Part shown: piece after piece, positions 1 through 6,200 of the stretch
Layout of the letters: each line of letters starts with the position of its first letter
How positions within the stretch are numbered: position 1 is the first letter of the stretch
From: an uncultured Bacteroidales bacterium
Lineage (GTDB): Bacteria > Bacteroidota > Bacteroidia > Bacteroidales > P3
Length of the DNA: 7,956 nt
NCBI GenBank assembly: GCA_900319595.1
Contig: ONOZ01000205.1
Span: 1-7,956 of the forward strand
Direction: 5' to 3'
The notes under the pieces: generated by a model
What the model saw: only the letters and a program-made list of their open reading frames with translations
Told to the model about the DNA's origin: nothing
The model's database searches: none
Program-made: the position numbers and the translations under genes

Positions 1-498
1 AATTGTGGGTTGAAGGCATACAAGAAAGAAGTGGTTAAATCTATTGAAGTTTATGGCGAAATGCATCGTTATATACCCGTAATTGCGAAGTGGGCTGGTT
101 TTTCTAATATTGGGGAGAAAGTGGTGCAACATAGAAAACGACAATATGGTATAAGTAAATTTGGAATCAGTAGGTTTATAAATGGTTATTTAGATTTGAT
201 AAGCATAATGTTTGTTAGCAAATTTAGTAAAAAACCTATGCATTTTTTTGGAGCAATTGGTTCCATGATGTTTATCATAGGAATTTTGGCAACTTTGGTT
301 TTAGGTGCTCAAAAATTCATTGCACTTTACAATGGCATACCGATGAGACGTATAACAGACACGACATATTTCTATATTGCTTTAACAACTTTGGTAATAG
401 GAGTTCAATTATTCCTTACAGGATTTCTGGCTGAATTGGTTGGCAGAAATTCTCCGACGAGAAACAACTATATAATAGAAAAAGAGAGTAATTTTTAA
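1..498 (+). CDS. Family 2 glycosyltransferase, membrane-bound (C-terminal part, 5' end cut)
   Basis: The reading frame is open from the first base and ends at TAA 496-498, so the N-terminal catalytic domain lies outside the window. What remains (about 165 residues) begins with NCGLKAYKKEVV and YGEMHRYIPVIAKWAGF, which I recognise as the end of the GT-A domain of DPM1/GtrB-like GT2 enzymes common in Bacteroidota. It continues with a basic stretch (HRKRQYGISKFG) and then two hydrophobic segments, from MHFFGAIGSMMFIIGILA and from YFYIALTTLVIGVQLFLTGF, as in polyprenyl-phosphate sugar transferases anchored in the inner membrane. The tail is short and charged. The family moves a sugar from a nucleotide donor to a lipid carrier or glycan; which sugar cannot be told. 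TTG at 10 could be read as a start, but the conserved frame runs through it. A gap of 146 nt separates it from gmhA. Confidence 0.85.
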   Translation, partial: NCGLKAYKKEVVKSIEVYGEMHRYIPVIAKWAGFSNIGEKVVQHRKRQYGISKFGISRFINGYLDLISIMFVSKFSKKPMHFFGAIGSMMFIIGILATLVLGAQKFIALYNGIPMRRITDTTYFYIALTTLVIGVQLFLTGFLAELVGRNSPTRNNYIIEKESNF

Positions 499-644
499 TA
501 AAGATAAATATTTGACATACAGAAGATAAATAAAATGTATTAAACTTTAACTTTAACAAAATCTCTCGTTAAAACATAATGGTATTATTTAGAGAATAAA
601 TAAAGAATATTTCTATTTTTATATAGCAAAACAAAGATAATATT
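499..644 (+). other. Intergenic gap before gmhA, no clear promoter
   Basis: This 146-nt AT-rich gap separates the glycosyltransferase from gmhA. I find no good match to the Bacteroidota promoter (TTG, about 20 nt, TAnnTTTG); AATATTTG at 507-514 has one mismatch but no TTG at the proper distance. A weak dyad, TTTAAC 552-557 with GTTAAA 568-573 (10-nt loop), has no T tract, so it is not a convincing terminator. Read-through from the upstream gene is therefore possible but unproven. Confidence 0.4.
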
Positions 645-1331
645 ATGGATAAGGATATAGAGGATATGACTACGCAAGAAACTTTGCGAGCAGTAGAGGT
701 AAGGCGACAAGTACTTAGTGATAAAAGTATTATCGAGATGATTCACAGAGATGACATAAAACGTATAATGTCAGAATCAATAGAGGTGAAGCAACAAATA
801 CTTGATGATAAAAGTTTTGTTGAGAGAATTCTCAAATGTGCAGATGAGATGATACAGGCTTTTGAAAATAATGGCAAAGTCTTATTTTGTGGCAACGGAG
901 GTTCAGCATCAGATGCACAACATTTAGCAGCCGAATTGTCAGGGCGATTCTATATAGATAGAAAACCTCTATATGCTGAAGCACTTCATGTTAATACATC
1001 TTATTTGACGGCAGTTGCCAACGATTATTCATATGACATTATTTACGAGAGAATGATCGAGGCTACGGGATGCAAAAACGATATTTTGGTTGGCATATCT
1101 ACATCTGGAAATAGTGAAAATGTTTGTAGAGCAATGCAAAAGGCAAAAGAAATAGGAATGCATACCATAGCTTTTACGGGTAAAGATGGTGGTAAAATGA
1201 AAGATATTGCAGATATTCTTATCAATGTACCATCAAAAACAACTCCGAGAATACAAGAAGCACATATTATGATAGGACATATTATTTGCGAGATAGTTGA
1301 AAACACATTATTTAGGAGTAACATATGGTGA
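645..1331 (+). CDS. gmhA: Sedoheptulose-7-phosphate isomerase (phosphoheptose isomerase) GmhA with duplicated N-terminal helix
   Basis: Cytoplasmic SIS-fold enzyme that converts sedoheptulose 7-phosphate to D-glycero-D-manno-heptose 7-phosphate, the first step of heptose synthesis for LPS or other surface glycans. Visible landmarks are the phosphate loop GKVLFCGNGGSASDAQH (77-93), AAELSGRF with E97 aligning to the catalytic Glu65 of E. coli GmhA, GISTSGNSENV (150-160), FTGKDGGKMKDIADI (177-191) and RIQEAHIMIGH with H207 aligning to E. coli His180. The E. coli protein has 192 residues; this one has 228 because of about 40 extra N-terminal residues. Residues 16-33 resemble residues 45-62, the usual first helix, so the extension looks like a duplication. 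ATG 645 is chosen because the frame upstream of Met42 is under coding constraint; Met42 (768) would give the family's normal length. The last codons overlap gmhB by 7 nt. Confidence 0.93.
   Translation: MDKDIEDMTTQETLRAVEVRRQVLSDKSIIEMIHRDDIKRIMSESIEVKQQILDDKSFVERILKCADEMIQAFENNGKVLFCGNGGSASDAQHLAAELSGRFYIDRKPLYAEALHVNTSYLTAVANDYSYDIIYERMIEATGCKNDILVGISTSGNSENVCRAMQKAKEIGMHTIAFTGKDGGKMKDIADILINVPSKTTPRIQEAHIMIGHIICEIVENTLFRSNIW
690..746 (+). repeat. Internal repeat copy 1 in gmhA (residues 16-34)
   Basis: Codons 16-34 match codons 45-63 of the same gene without gaps. I count 43 identical bases of 57 by eye (about 75%). The protein versions share the pattern VEVxxQxLxDKSxxExI (with V/I at the first position), and most differences are conservative (V/I, R/K). 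The repeat distance is 87 nt, or 29 codons, so the frame is kept. Confidence 0.8.
777..833 (+). repeat. Internal repeat copy 2 in gmhA (residues 45-63)
   Basis: This is the second copy of the pair and sits where other GmhA proteins have their first alpha helix, just before the conserved GKVLFCGNGG loop. It is therefore probably the original copy, with 690-746 being the added one. Confidence 0.8.
1314..1318 (+). promoter_or_regulatory. Shine-Dalgarno AGGAG for gmhB inside the gmhA end
   Basis: AGGAG lies 6 nt before the gmhB ATG at 1325 and is inside the last codons of gmhA. Good Shine-Dalgarno sites are scarce in this window, so its presence at an overlapping gene pair supports the gmhB start and suggests translational coupling. 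Confidence 0.65.
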
Positions 1332-1873
1332 ACTTTGAATTAACAGACAATACGTCACTTTTTTTAGATAGAGACGGAGTTATCAATGTGAGAAAAATGG
1401 GCGGTTATGTACAATCGTACGATGAATTTCACTTTATAGAGGGAGTGAAAGAGGCAATGAAAATTTTTCATAATAAATTTGCTCATATTTTTATAGTTAC
1501 CAACCAGCAGGGAATAGGTAAAGGATTGATGACAGAGGAGGCTTTTGAAACAATTTCTCAAAAAATGATAACTGAAATAGAAGAGGCTGGAGGAAGGATA
1601 GATAAAATTTACCATTGTTCAGATATTAAAGAAAAGTCTTCTCCCAATAGAAAGCCAAATGTGGGTATGGCTTTTATGGCAGCAAAAGATTTTCCACAGG
1701 TAGTTTTTTCTGATAGTGTAATGGTGGGAGATAGTAATACAGATTTAATTTTTGGCAAACGTTGCGGAATGCATACGATCTTTATTGATAATCATACTGA
1801 AACGGATATGAATAAAGAGCTTATAGATGAAGTATTTGACAGTTTGTTTGATTACGCGAAGAGTTTGAAATAA
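1325..1873 (+). CDS. gmhB: D-glycero-D-manno-heptose 1,7-bisphosphate phosphatase-like HAD-IIIA hydrolase GmhB, zinc loop absent
   Basis: Cytoplasmic HAD phosphatase expected to remove one phosphate from heptose bisphosphate in the pathway that GmhA opens. All four HAD motifs are present: FLDRDGVIN with D15 nucleophile and D17 acid/base, VTNQQGIGKG with T59, NRKPNVGM with K110, and VMVGDSNTD with D136 and D140. At 182 residues it has the family's usual length. E. coli GmhB carries a zinc loop with three Cys and one His between motifs II and III; here that stretch (YHCSDIKEKSSPNRKP, 96-111) keeps only one Cys (C98), so zinc is probably not bound. I believe such zinc-less forms occur in other Bacteroidota. 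Histidinol-phosphatase and other HAD-IIIA phosphatases are relatives, but linkage to gmhA favours the heptose role. The start overlaps gmhA by 7 nt (ATG within ATATGGTGA). Confidence 0.87.
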   Translation: MVNFELTDNTSLFLDRDGVINVRKMGGYVQSYDEFHFIEGVKEAMKIFHNKFAHIFIVTNQQGIGKGLMTEEAFETISQKMITEIEEAGGRIDKIYHCSDIKEKSSPNRKPNVGMAFMAAKDFPQVVFSDSVMVGDSNTDLIFGKRCGMHTIFIDNHTETDMNKELIDEVFDSLFDYAKSLK

Positions 1874-1899
1874 ATAATATAAATAAAACAATCAAGAAA

Positions 1900-2919
1900 A
1901 TGAAAGCAAAAGTGATAATTGTAATAGGTGTAAGTATCATAGCGTATGGTAGTGTTTCGCTTAATGCACAGAATCAGATTGATAATAAAGGTAGAAAGCA
2001 AGGAGTTTGGGTAAAAAAGAATGATAAGGGTCAGGTTATCTATAAGGGACAATTTAAAGATGATATTCCTGTGGATACCTTCTACTATTATGACAAGAAT
2101 GGCAAGTTGGAGTTAAAAAACTTTTTTACTAAAAATGGTAAGGAGACTTATTCTCAATTCATTCATTCAAATGGTAGAATTAAAGCAGAAGGAAGATATG
2201 TAAATCATATGAAAGATGGAGTTTGGATGTATTATTCAACCAAAGGGACAAAGATTTCAGAAGAGAATTACAAAAATAATTTGAAAGAAGGGCAAGAAAC
2301 TAAATGGGATATTGAAGGAAAAAATATGATAGAAGTAACTACATACAAGCAAGGTATGAAAAATGGAGATTATTATCAAAGTTTGTACGGAGAGGGTTAC
2401 TATACTGCAGAGTATAAAGAGGATAGGTTGGACGGGAATTATAAAGAGTTTTATCCGGATTCAACTCTAAAAGTTAAAGGTCAATATGTAAAAGATAAAA
2501 AAGATGGAACTTGGGAGATAAATGACATTACAGGCAAGTGTATTCAAAAATTATTTTATAAAAACGATGATTTGATAGGAGACTTACTGTTATTGAATGT
2601 ACAACAAGGTGTGAAAGAAATTGAACAGAAAGATATTGCAATGTTTAAACAAGCAGGAAAACAAACGCAAATAGTTTTGTTTAATTCAGATAGAATAAAT
2701 GTTTTTAATAGTATAGGTAGCATTGTACCCTTGACTTCTCAGGAAGCTTTTGTTCGTATTAACGAAAAAAACGAAATATATGTTAATGTAGCAATTATTG
2801 AAGGAATTGATATAGATGGAAGTTTGAAAACAAAAATAGATTTTGGATATAAAATTTTCCCAGATAAAGAAGGAACACATCTATTGCAATCCATGTTTAG
2901 AACAGGTTTTGATAAATGA
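1900..2919 (+). CDS. Exported MORN/YwqK-like repeat protein with unknown C-terminal domain
   Basis: A 339-residue protein starting with a signal peptide: basic MKAK, a hydrophobic core, and a likely cut after VSLNA (A23). Residues about 30-225 hold six or seven copies of a MORN-like unit of the form GxYxxxxxDGxWxxY...G, for example GQFKDDIPVDTFYYYDKNGK (50-69), GRYVNHMKDGVWMYYSTKGT (98-117) and GQYVKDKKDGTWEINDITGK (194-213). Such repeats are annotated as the YwqK family or 'toxin-antitoxin antitoxin' in databases, but nothing here suggests a toxin partner. Residues about 229-339 form a different, non-repeat domain that I do not recognise; it lacks obvious catalytic motifs. No lipobox Cys is seen, so the protein is probably periplasmic or secreted. 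It follows gmhB by 26 nt with no terminator or promoter between, so it is probably in the same transcript. A function in envelope or glycan biology is only an inference from position. Confidence 0.8.
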   Translation: MKAKVIIVIGVSIIAYGSVSLNAQNQIDNKGRKQGVWVKKNDKGQVIYKGQFKDDIPVDTFYYYDKNGKLELKNFFTKNGKETYSQFIHSNGRIKAEGRYVNHMKDGVWMYYSTKGTKISEENYKNNLKEGQETKWDIEGKNMIEVTTYKQGMKNGDYYQSLYGEGYYTAEYKEDRLDGNYKEFYPDSTLKVKGQYVKDKKDGTWEINDITGKCIQKLFYKNDDLIGDLLLLNVQQGVKEIEQKDIAMFKQAGKQTQIVLFNSDRINVFNSIGSIVPLTSQEAFVRINEKNEIYVNVAIIEGIDIDGSLKTKIDFGYKIFPDKEGTHLLQSMFRTGFDK

Positions 2920-2939
2920 TATTGACATATTTGCATTGT

Positions 2940-2980
2940 TATGGATTAGAGAAGCTTTTACTATAAACTCGTAATCCGTA
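2940..2980 (+). other. Dyad downstream of the MORN-repeat gene
   Basis: TATGGATTA (2940-2948) pairs with TAATCCGTA (2972-2980) over 9 bp with one G-T pair, and GAG 2949-2951 can extend the stem to CTC 2968-2970 with one bulged base. It starts 20 nt after the stop codon, so it could end the gmhAB transcript or protect its 3' end. No T tract follows, so I do not call it an intrinsic terminator. Confidence 0.35.
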
Positions 2981-3040
2981 TAGGTATATAAGATAGGTGT
3001 TAATGCTGTATCAATCAGAGTATAATGCTTGATATAGGTG
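2980..3040 (+). repeat. Cluster of short repeats and a dyad upstream of gdhA
   Basis: ATAGGT occurs at 2980, 2993 and 3034 (the last two as ATAGGTG), and TAATGCT at 3001 and 3023. CTGTATCAA (3006-3014) also pairs with TTGATATAG (3029-3037) over 9 bp with one G-T pair and a 14-nt loop. The cluster ends about 30 nt upstream of the predicted -33 element of gdhA, a fitting place for an upstream regulator site, but no known regulator motif is recognised. Confidence 0.3.
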
Positions 3041-3069
3041 AAAAAATATAAAAAAAACTAACTAAATGA

Positions 3070-3099
3070 TTGCAAGTAAATAAAAAAGTTGTAATTTTG
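3070..3099 (+). promoter_or_regulatory. Bacteroidota-type promoter for gdhA
   Basis: TTG at 3070-3072 is followed by 19 nt and then TAATTTTG at 3092-3099, an exact match to the -7 consensus TAnnTTTG of the Bacteroidota primary sigma factor with the accepted spacing. Transcription would start near 3105, giving a leader of about 80 nt. The -7 element is flanked by GTTG (3088-3091) and CAAC (3100-3103), and the palindrome TTGCAA occurs at both elements (3070-3075 and 3097-3102). Confidence 0.7.
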
Positions 3100-3113
3100 C
3101 AACGTGATACTAA

Positions 3114-3144
3114 TTTGTATAGTATAATATTGTAAGTATACAAA
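3114..3144 (+). promoter_or_regulatory. Inverted repeat in the gdhA leader
   Basis: TTTGTATA (3114-3121) and TATACAAA (3137-3144) are perfect 8-bp inverted repeats with a 15-nt AT-rich spacer. They begin about 10 nt after the predicted transcription start, where they could act as a repressor operator or an mRNA stem-loop. No T tract follows directly, so a terminator is unlikely. In such AT-rich DNA some chance dyads are expected. Confidence 0.4.
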
Positions 3145-3186
3145 GAACTTTAACATTTAAGTAATAATAAAAAAAACGGAAATATT

Positions 3187-4521
3187 ATGGACGTTAAGAA
3201 AATCTTAGCAGACGTTAAGGCAAAAAACCCAGATCAGCCATTGTTCTTACAAGCTGTTACTGAGGTATTGGAAACAATTAAAGATTACGTTAATAAACAT
3301 CCTCAATATGATGCTCACAAGATTATTGAGAGAATGGTGGAACCTGATAGAGTGTATCAATTCAAGGTTGAATGGATGGACGACAAGGGTGAAATCCATG
3401 TAAATAGGGGTTTCCGAGTACAATTTAATAACGCAATAGGACCTTATAAAGGAGGTTTGCGTTTTCACCCAACTGTAAATTTGGATACTTTAAAATTTTT
3501 AGGTTTTGAACAGACTTTCAAAAACTCTTTGACTACATTGCCAATGGGTGGAGGTAAAGGTGGTTCAGATTTTGACCCTAAAGGAAAGTCAGATACTGAA
3601 ATAATGCACTTCTGCCAAGCATTTATGACTGAATTGTTTAAATATATTGGACCAGATAGGGACGTACCTGCTGGAGACATAGGAGTAGGTGGAAGAGAAA
3701 TCGGTTATTTGTATGGAATGTACAAAAAATTGGCTTGTGAAAACACGGGCGTTTTGACTGGTAAAGGTGCTCAATTCGGAGGTTCTATTCTTAGACCTGA
3801 AGCAACAGGGTTCGGTGCAGTTTACTTCGTCGAAAATATGTTGAAAGTCAAAAAAGATAAAATTAAAGGTAAGAAAATTTCTATATCTGGATTCGGAAAT
3901 GTTGCTTGGGGTATAGCAAAAAAAGCTACTGAATTAGGTGCGAAAGTTATTGCATTATCAGGACCTGATGGATACATTTTAGACGAAGAAGGTATGAATG
4001 AAAAGAAAATTGACTATATGTTAGAATTACGTGAATCTAACAATAATGTAGTTAAACCTTATGCAACCAAATTCAAAAAGGCTAAGTTCTTTGCAGGTAA
4101 AAAACCTTGGGAAGTTAAAGTAGATATCGCGATGTGTTCTGCAATTCAAAACGAATTAGACGAAAAAGATGCTAAAACTCTTGTAAAGAACGGAGTTAAG
4201 TTAGTATGTGAGGTTTCTAACATGGGCTGTACAGCAAAGGCCGTTGAAGTTTTACAGAAAGCAAAAGTTAACTTTGCTCCAGGTAAAGCGGCAAATGCAG
4301 GTGGTGTTGGAGTATCTGGTTTAGAGATGAGTCAAAATGCAGAACATTTACCTTGGACTGCAGCAGAAGTTGATCAAAGATTACATGCTATGATGGATTC
4401 TATACACGAGAATTGTGTAAAATATGGTCAAGAAAAAGACTATATCAATTACGTTAAAGGTGCAAATGTAGCAGGCTTTATCAAGGTTGCAGATGCTATG
4501 ATTCAATTGGGTGTTTGCTAA
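3187..4521 (+). CDS. gdhA: NADP-type glutamate dehydrogenase
   Basis: Cytoplasmic hexameric enzyme that reductively aminates 2-oxoglutarate with ammonium to glutamate (and the reverse), a main ammonium-assimilation route in Bacteroidota. At 444 residues it has the standard length of the hexameric small type. Landmarks: GPYKGGLRFHP with K88, K112 in the following helix, the catalytic segment PMGGGKGGSDF with K124, and PAGDIGVGGREIG with D164; these match Lys89, Lys113, Lys125 and Asp165 of the Clostridium symbiosum enzyme. The nucleotide-binding fold has SGFGNVAWG (234-242) and the beta-B end ALSGPDG, with Ser rather than Asp, which favours NADP(H). NAAGG-type C-terminal contacts appear as NAGGVGVSGLEMSQN. 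The start ATG 3187 is the only sensible one, preceded by an A-rich leader without a Shine-Dalgarno site. Its own promoter and a 3' hairpin suggest a single-gene transcript. Codons look more optimised than in neighbouring genes, as expected for an abundant protein. Confidence 0.97.
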   Translation: MDVKKILADVKAKNPDQPLFLQAVTEVLETIKDYVNKHPQYDAHKIIERMVEPDRVYQFKVEWMDDKGEIHVNRGFRVQFNNAIGPYKGGLRFHPTVNLDTLKFLGFEQTFKNSLTTLPMGGGKGGSDFDPKGKSDTEIMHFCQAFMTELFKYIGPDRDVPAGDIGVGGREIGYLYGMYKKLACENTGVLTGKGAQFGGSILRPEATGFGAVYFVENMLKVKKDKIKGKKISISGFGNVAWGIAKKATELGAKVIALSGPDGYILDEEGMNEKKIDYMLELRESNNNVVKPYATKFKKAKFFAGKKPWEVKVDIAMCSAIQNELDEKDAKTLVKNGVKLVCEVSNMGCTAKAVEVLQKAKVNFAPGKAANAGGVGVSGLEMSQNAEHLPWTAAEVDQRLHAMMDSIHENCVKYGQEKDYINYVKGANVAGFIKVADAMIQLGVC

Positions 4522-4605
4522 TAAGAATTGATAAATAATAATGGAGGAATTTGTTTGCTATAATATTTAATACAATACAAATTATAATGGCAAAAAATTT
4601 CTTTT

Positions 4606-4640
4606 AGGGTATGCGATAGGTTACTATAGCATACCCTTTT
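4606..4640 (+). terminator. Strong hairpin and short T tract after gdhA
   Basis: AGGGTATGC (4606-4614) pairs perfectly over 9 bp with GCATACCCT (4629-4637). Inside it, ATAG (4616-4619) pairs with CTAT (4624-4627) after one G-A mismatch, leaving the tetraloop GTTA. TTTT (4637-4640) follows, overlapping the stem by one base. It lies 84 nt past the gdhA stop and 19 nt before the next ATG, so it is either the gdhA terminator or part of the leader of the downstream gene. The T tract is short. Confidence 0.7.
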
Positions 4641-4659
4641 GGTAAATAGAAAGTATAAT

Positions 4660-6153
4660 ATGAAAAAAATATTTGTTACAATTGTAATACTATTGCATAT
4701 ATTTGGAGTATCGTATTCCCAAGACTCGTTGCAGCAAAAACTTTATTCTCATGTAGAATATCTTGCCTCTGACGAAATGCAAGGACGAGCCATTAATTCT
4801 CCGCAGGCAGAGAAGACTTATGAATATATTACAAATCATTTATCTGAACTAGGAATTAAGTTTCAACAATTCAATGTAGAATTAGATAGTTTATTAGATG
4901 CCTCTAATGAAATTATGTCTATTGTAAATGATGGAGAGCCAGAAGAACAAAGAACCCTAACCTATCATAATATAATTGCCAATATAGACATTAATAACTC
5001 AGAGTATCCCAATGAATATATGATACTTATGGCTCATTATACAGGAAGAGGAGTGGATACTATTAAAGAATGTTCTATAATTAAAAACTCTGCATTGGAT
5101 AACGCATCTGGAGTGGCCTCTTTGTTAGAATTAGCAAAATATTTGTCTAAAAATAAACATCTTTTGAAGAGAAATATAATCTTTCTGTTTTCCGAATATG
5201 ATAATGTAGACGAAATTGCTCTTTATTGGGCAAAACAAAATAAGGATAAGAAATTGCAAGTTTGTTTTTCCTTAAGTAATTTATCTATCAAAAATTTAGA
5301 AGAATATGATGAGAGTTTTGATTATGTCGTACCAAATTTATTAGATGGTGCAAGCAAAATTATTCAACCTATATTGTTAAAAGACGTGAATTTGCCTACG
5401 ACCGTACACTATGATACATACCATTTTTTGCCAGTAATAGAAGTAAATGGAGGATACATACATTCTTATTATGAAGATATATCATCTGTCTTGAATTATG
5501 AGAGTATGGCAAACATTACAAATCAACTAAAAGATGTAATTATTGCATTTAATAATTCTGACATCAAGGCGTTCTCATTTGATGAGATTAGACAATATAA
5601 TAAGGAAGATTCATATGATTTTACATCTATTTGGAGAGAAAAAAATAAGTCTTACTTTGGTATTAACTTATTGATAGGTAGCAATAAACATTATTATACC
5701 GAGGGAAGAATGACTGGGAAAAGTGCTATGAGTTATTCAGCTGGGATTTTTTACAAGTACCCAATTTTAAGATCTTGTGCTTTGAAATTGGATGTAAATT
5801 ATGAACGGGCTTATGCCAATAGACATGATGGTAGGTATAAGAGCGATGTTTTGAGTGTGCCATTATCTTTTCTTTTTAGATTGGTTAGTATAGAAAGTTT
5901 TGAGGTTTATTATGGCGTAGGAGTATATTACGATTATACTTTGTCTGCAAAACTAAATAATCAAAAAGTAGATTGGAAATTGTTTAATCGCAATGAATTT
6001 GGTTGGCAATTCTCGTTAGCTTGGCGATTTAGTAATGTAATTTTAGGGTATTATCAAAAGATAGGAATTTCAGGAATGATGAATGATGCTTACGGCTATT
6101 CAGGTCCAATTAAAAATCGTAATCAATACTTTTCACTATCATTCGTATTCTAA
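4660..6153 (+). CDS. Exported M28-like (probably inactive) peptidase domain fused to an outer-membrane beta-barrel
   Basis: 497 residues from ATG 4660, chosen because MKKIFVTIVILLHIFGVSYS is a signal peptide; the in-frame TTG at 4639 lies in the upstream hairpin's T tract. Residues about 24-300 follow the M28 zinc-peptidase plan: HVEYLASDEMQGR (31-43), ILMAHYTG with H126, ALDNASGVASLLELAKYL with D147, FLFSE with E179, and HSYYEDISSVLNYESM (268-283). The Asp of HYD is Thr, the Glu pair is reduced to SEY, the expected late Asp falls in SLSNLS, and the late His of YHxxxD is unclear, so two-zinc catalysis seems lost. Residues about 331-497 contain roughly eight amphipathic aromatic-rich strands (such as FEVYYGVGVYYDYTLS, NQYFSLSFVF) ending in Phe, as in small outer-membrane barrels. 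The M28-like domain would then be periplasmic and anchored to the outer membrane. Function, substrate and true activity are unknown. Confidence 0.8.
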   Translation: MKKIFVTIVILLHIFGVSYSQDSLQQKLYSHVEYLASDEMQGRAINSPQAEKTYEYITNHLSELGIKFQQFNVELDSLLDASNEIMSIVNDGEPEEQRTLTYHNIIANIDINNSEYPNEYMILMAHYTGRGVDTIKECSIIKNSALDNASGVASLLELAKYLSKNKHLLKRNIIFLFSEYDNVDEIALYWAKQNKDKKLQVCFSLSNLSIKNLEEYDESFDYVVPNLLDGASKIIQPILLKDVNLPTTVHYDTYHFLPVIEVNGGYIHSYYEDISSVLNYESMANITNQLKDVIIAFNNSDIKAFSFDEIRQYNKEDSYDFTSIWREKNKSYFGINLLIGSNKHYYTEGRMTGKSAMSYSAGIFYKYPILRSCALKLDVNYERAYANRHDGRYKSDVLSVPLSFLFRLVSIESFEVYYGVGVYYDYTLSAKLNNQKVDWKLFNRNEFGWQFSLAWRFSNVILGYYQKIGISGMMNDAYGYSGPIKNRNQYFSLSFVF

Positions 6154-6200
6154 AATTGTATGTAAGATTTATTGATAATAGATAAATGGGGGGAAAATGG

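Noticed and set aside
1043..1324. Open frame on the minus strand inside gmhA (93 codons)
   Set aside because: It is antisense to conserved GmhA motifs, has no family likeness and is explained by the codon pattern of gmhA.
1900..2919. Toxin-antitoxin reading of the YwqK-like protein
   Set aside because: The database label 'antitoxin' comes from distant homology; the protein is exported, there is no toxin-like partner, and the adjacent genes are heptose genes.
3465..3680. Minus-strand open frames inside gdhA (also 3247-3468 and 3589-3774)
   Set aside because: They lie opposite highly conserved gdhA sequence; no start signals or recognisable protein features.
4541..4570. Nine-codon frame (MEEFVCYNI) after gdhA
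   Set aside because: Short frames are expected by chance; no evidence of translation beyond a purine-rich stretch, and no link to a regulated amino acid is evident.
4639..4659. TTG start for the M28-barrel gene
   Set aside because: It lies in the hairpin's T tract and would put seven polar or basic residues before a perfect signal peptide that starts at ATG 4660.
6167..6187. ATTTAT/ATAAAT dyad between the convergent genes
   Set aside because: Only six A-T pairs with a 9-nt loop and no T tract; too weak to call a terminator in either direction.
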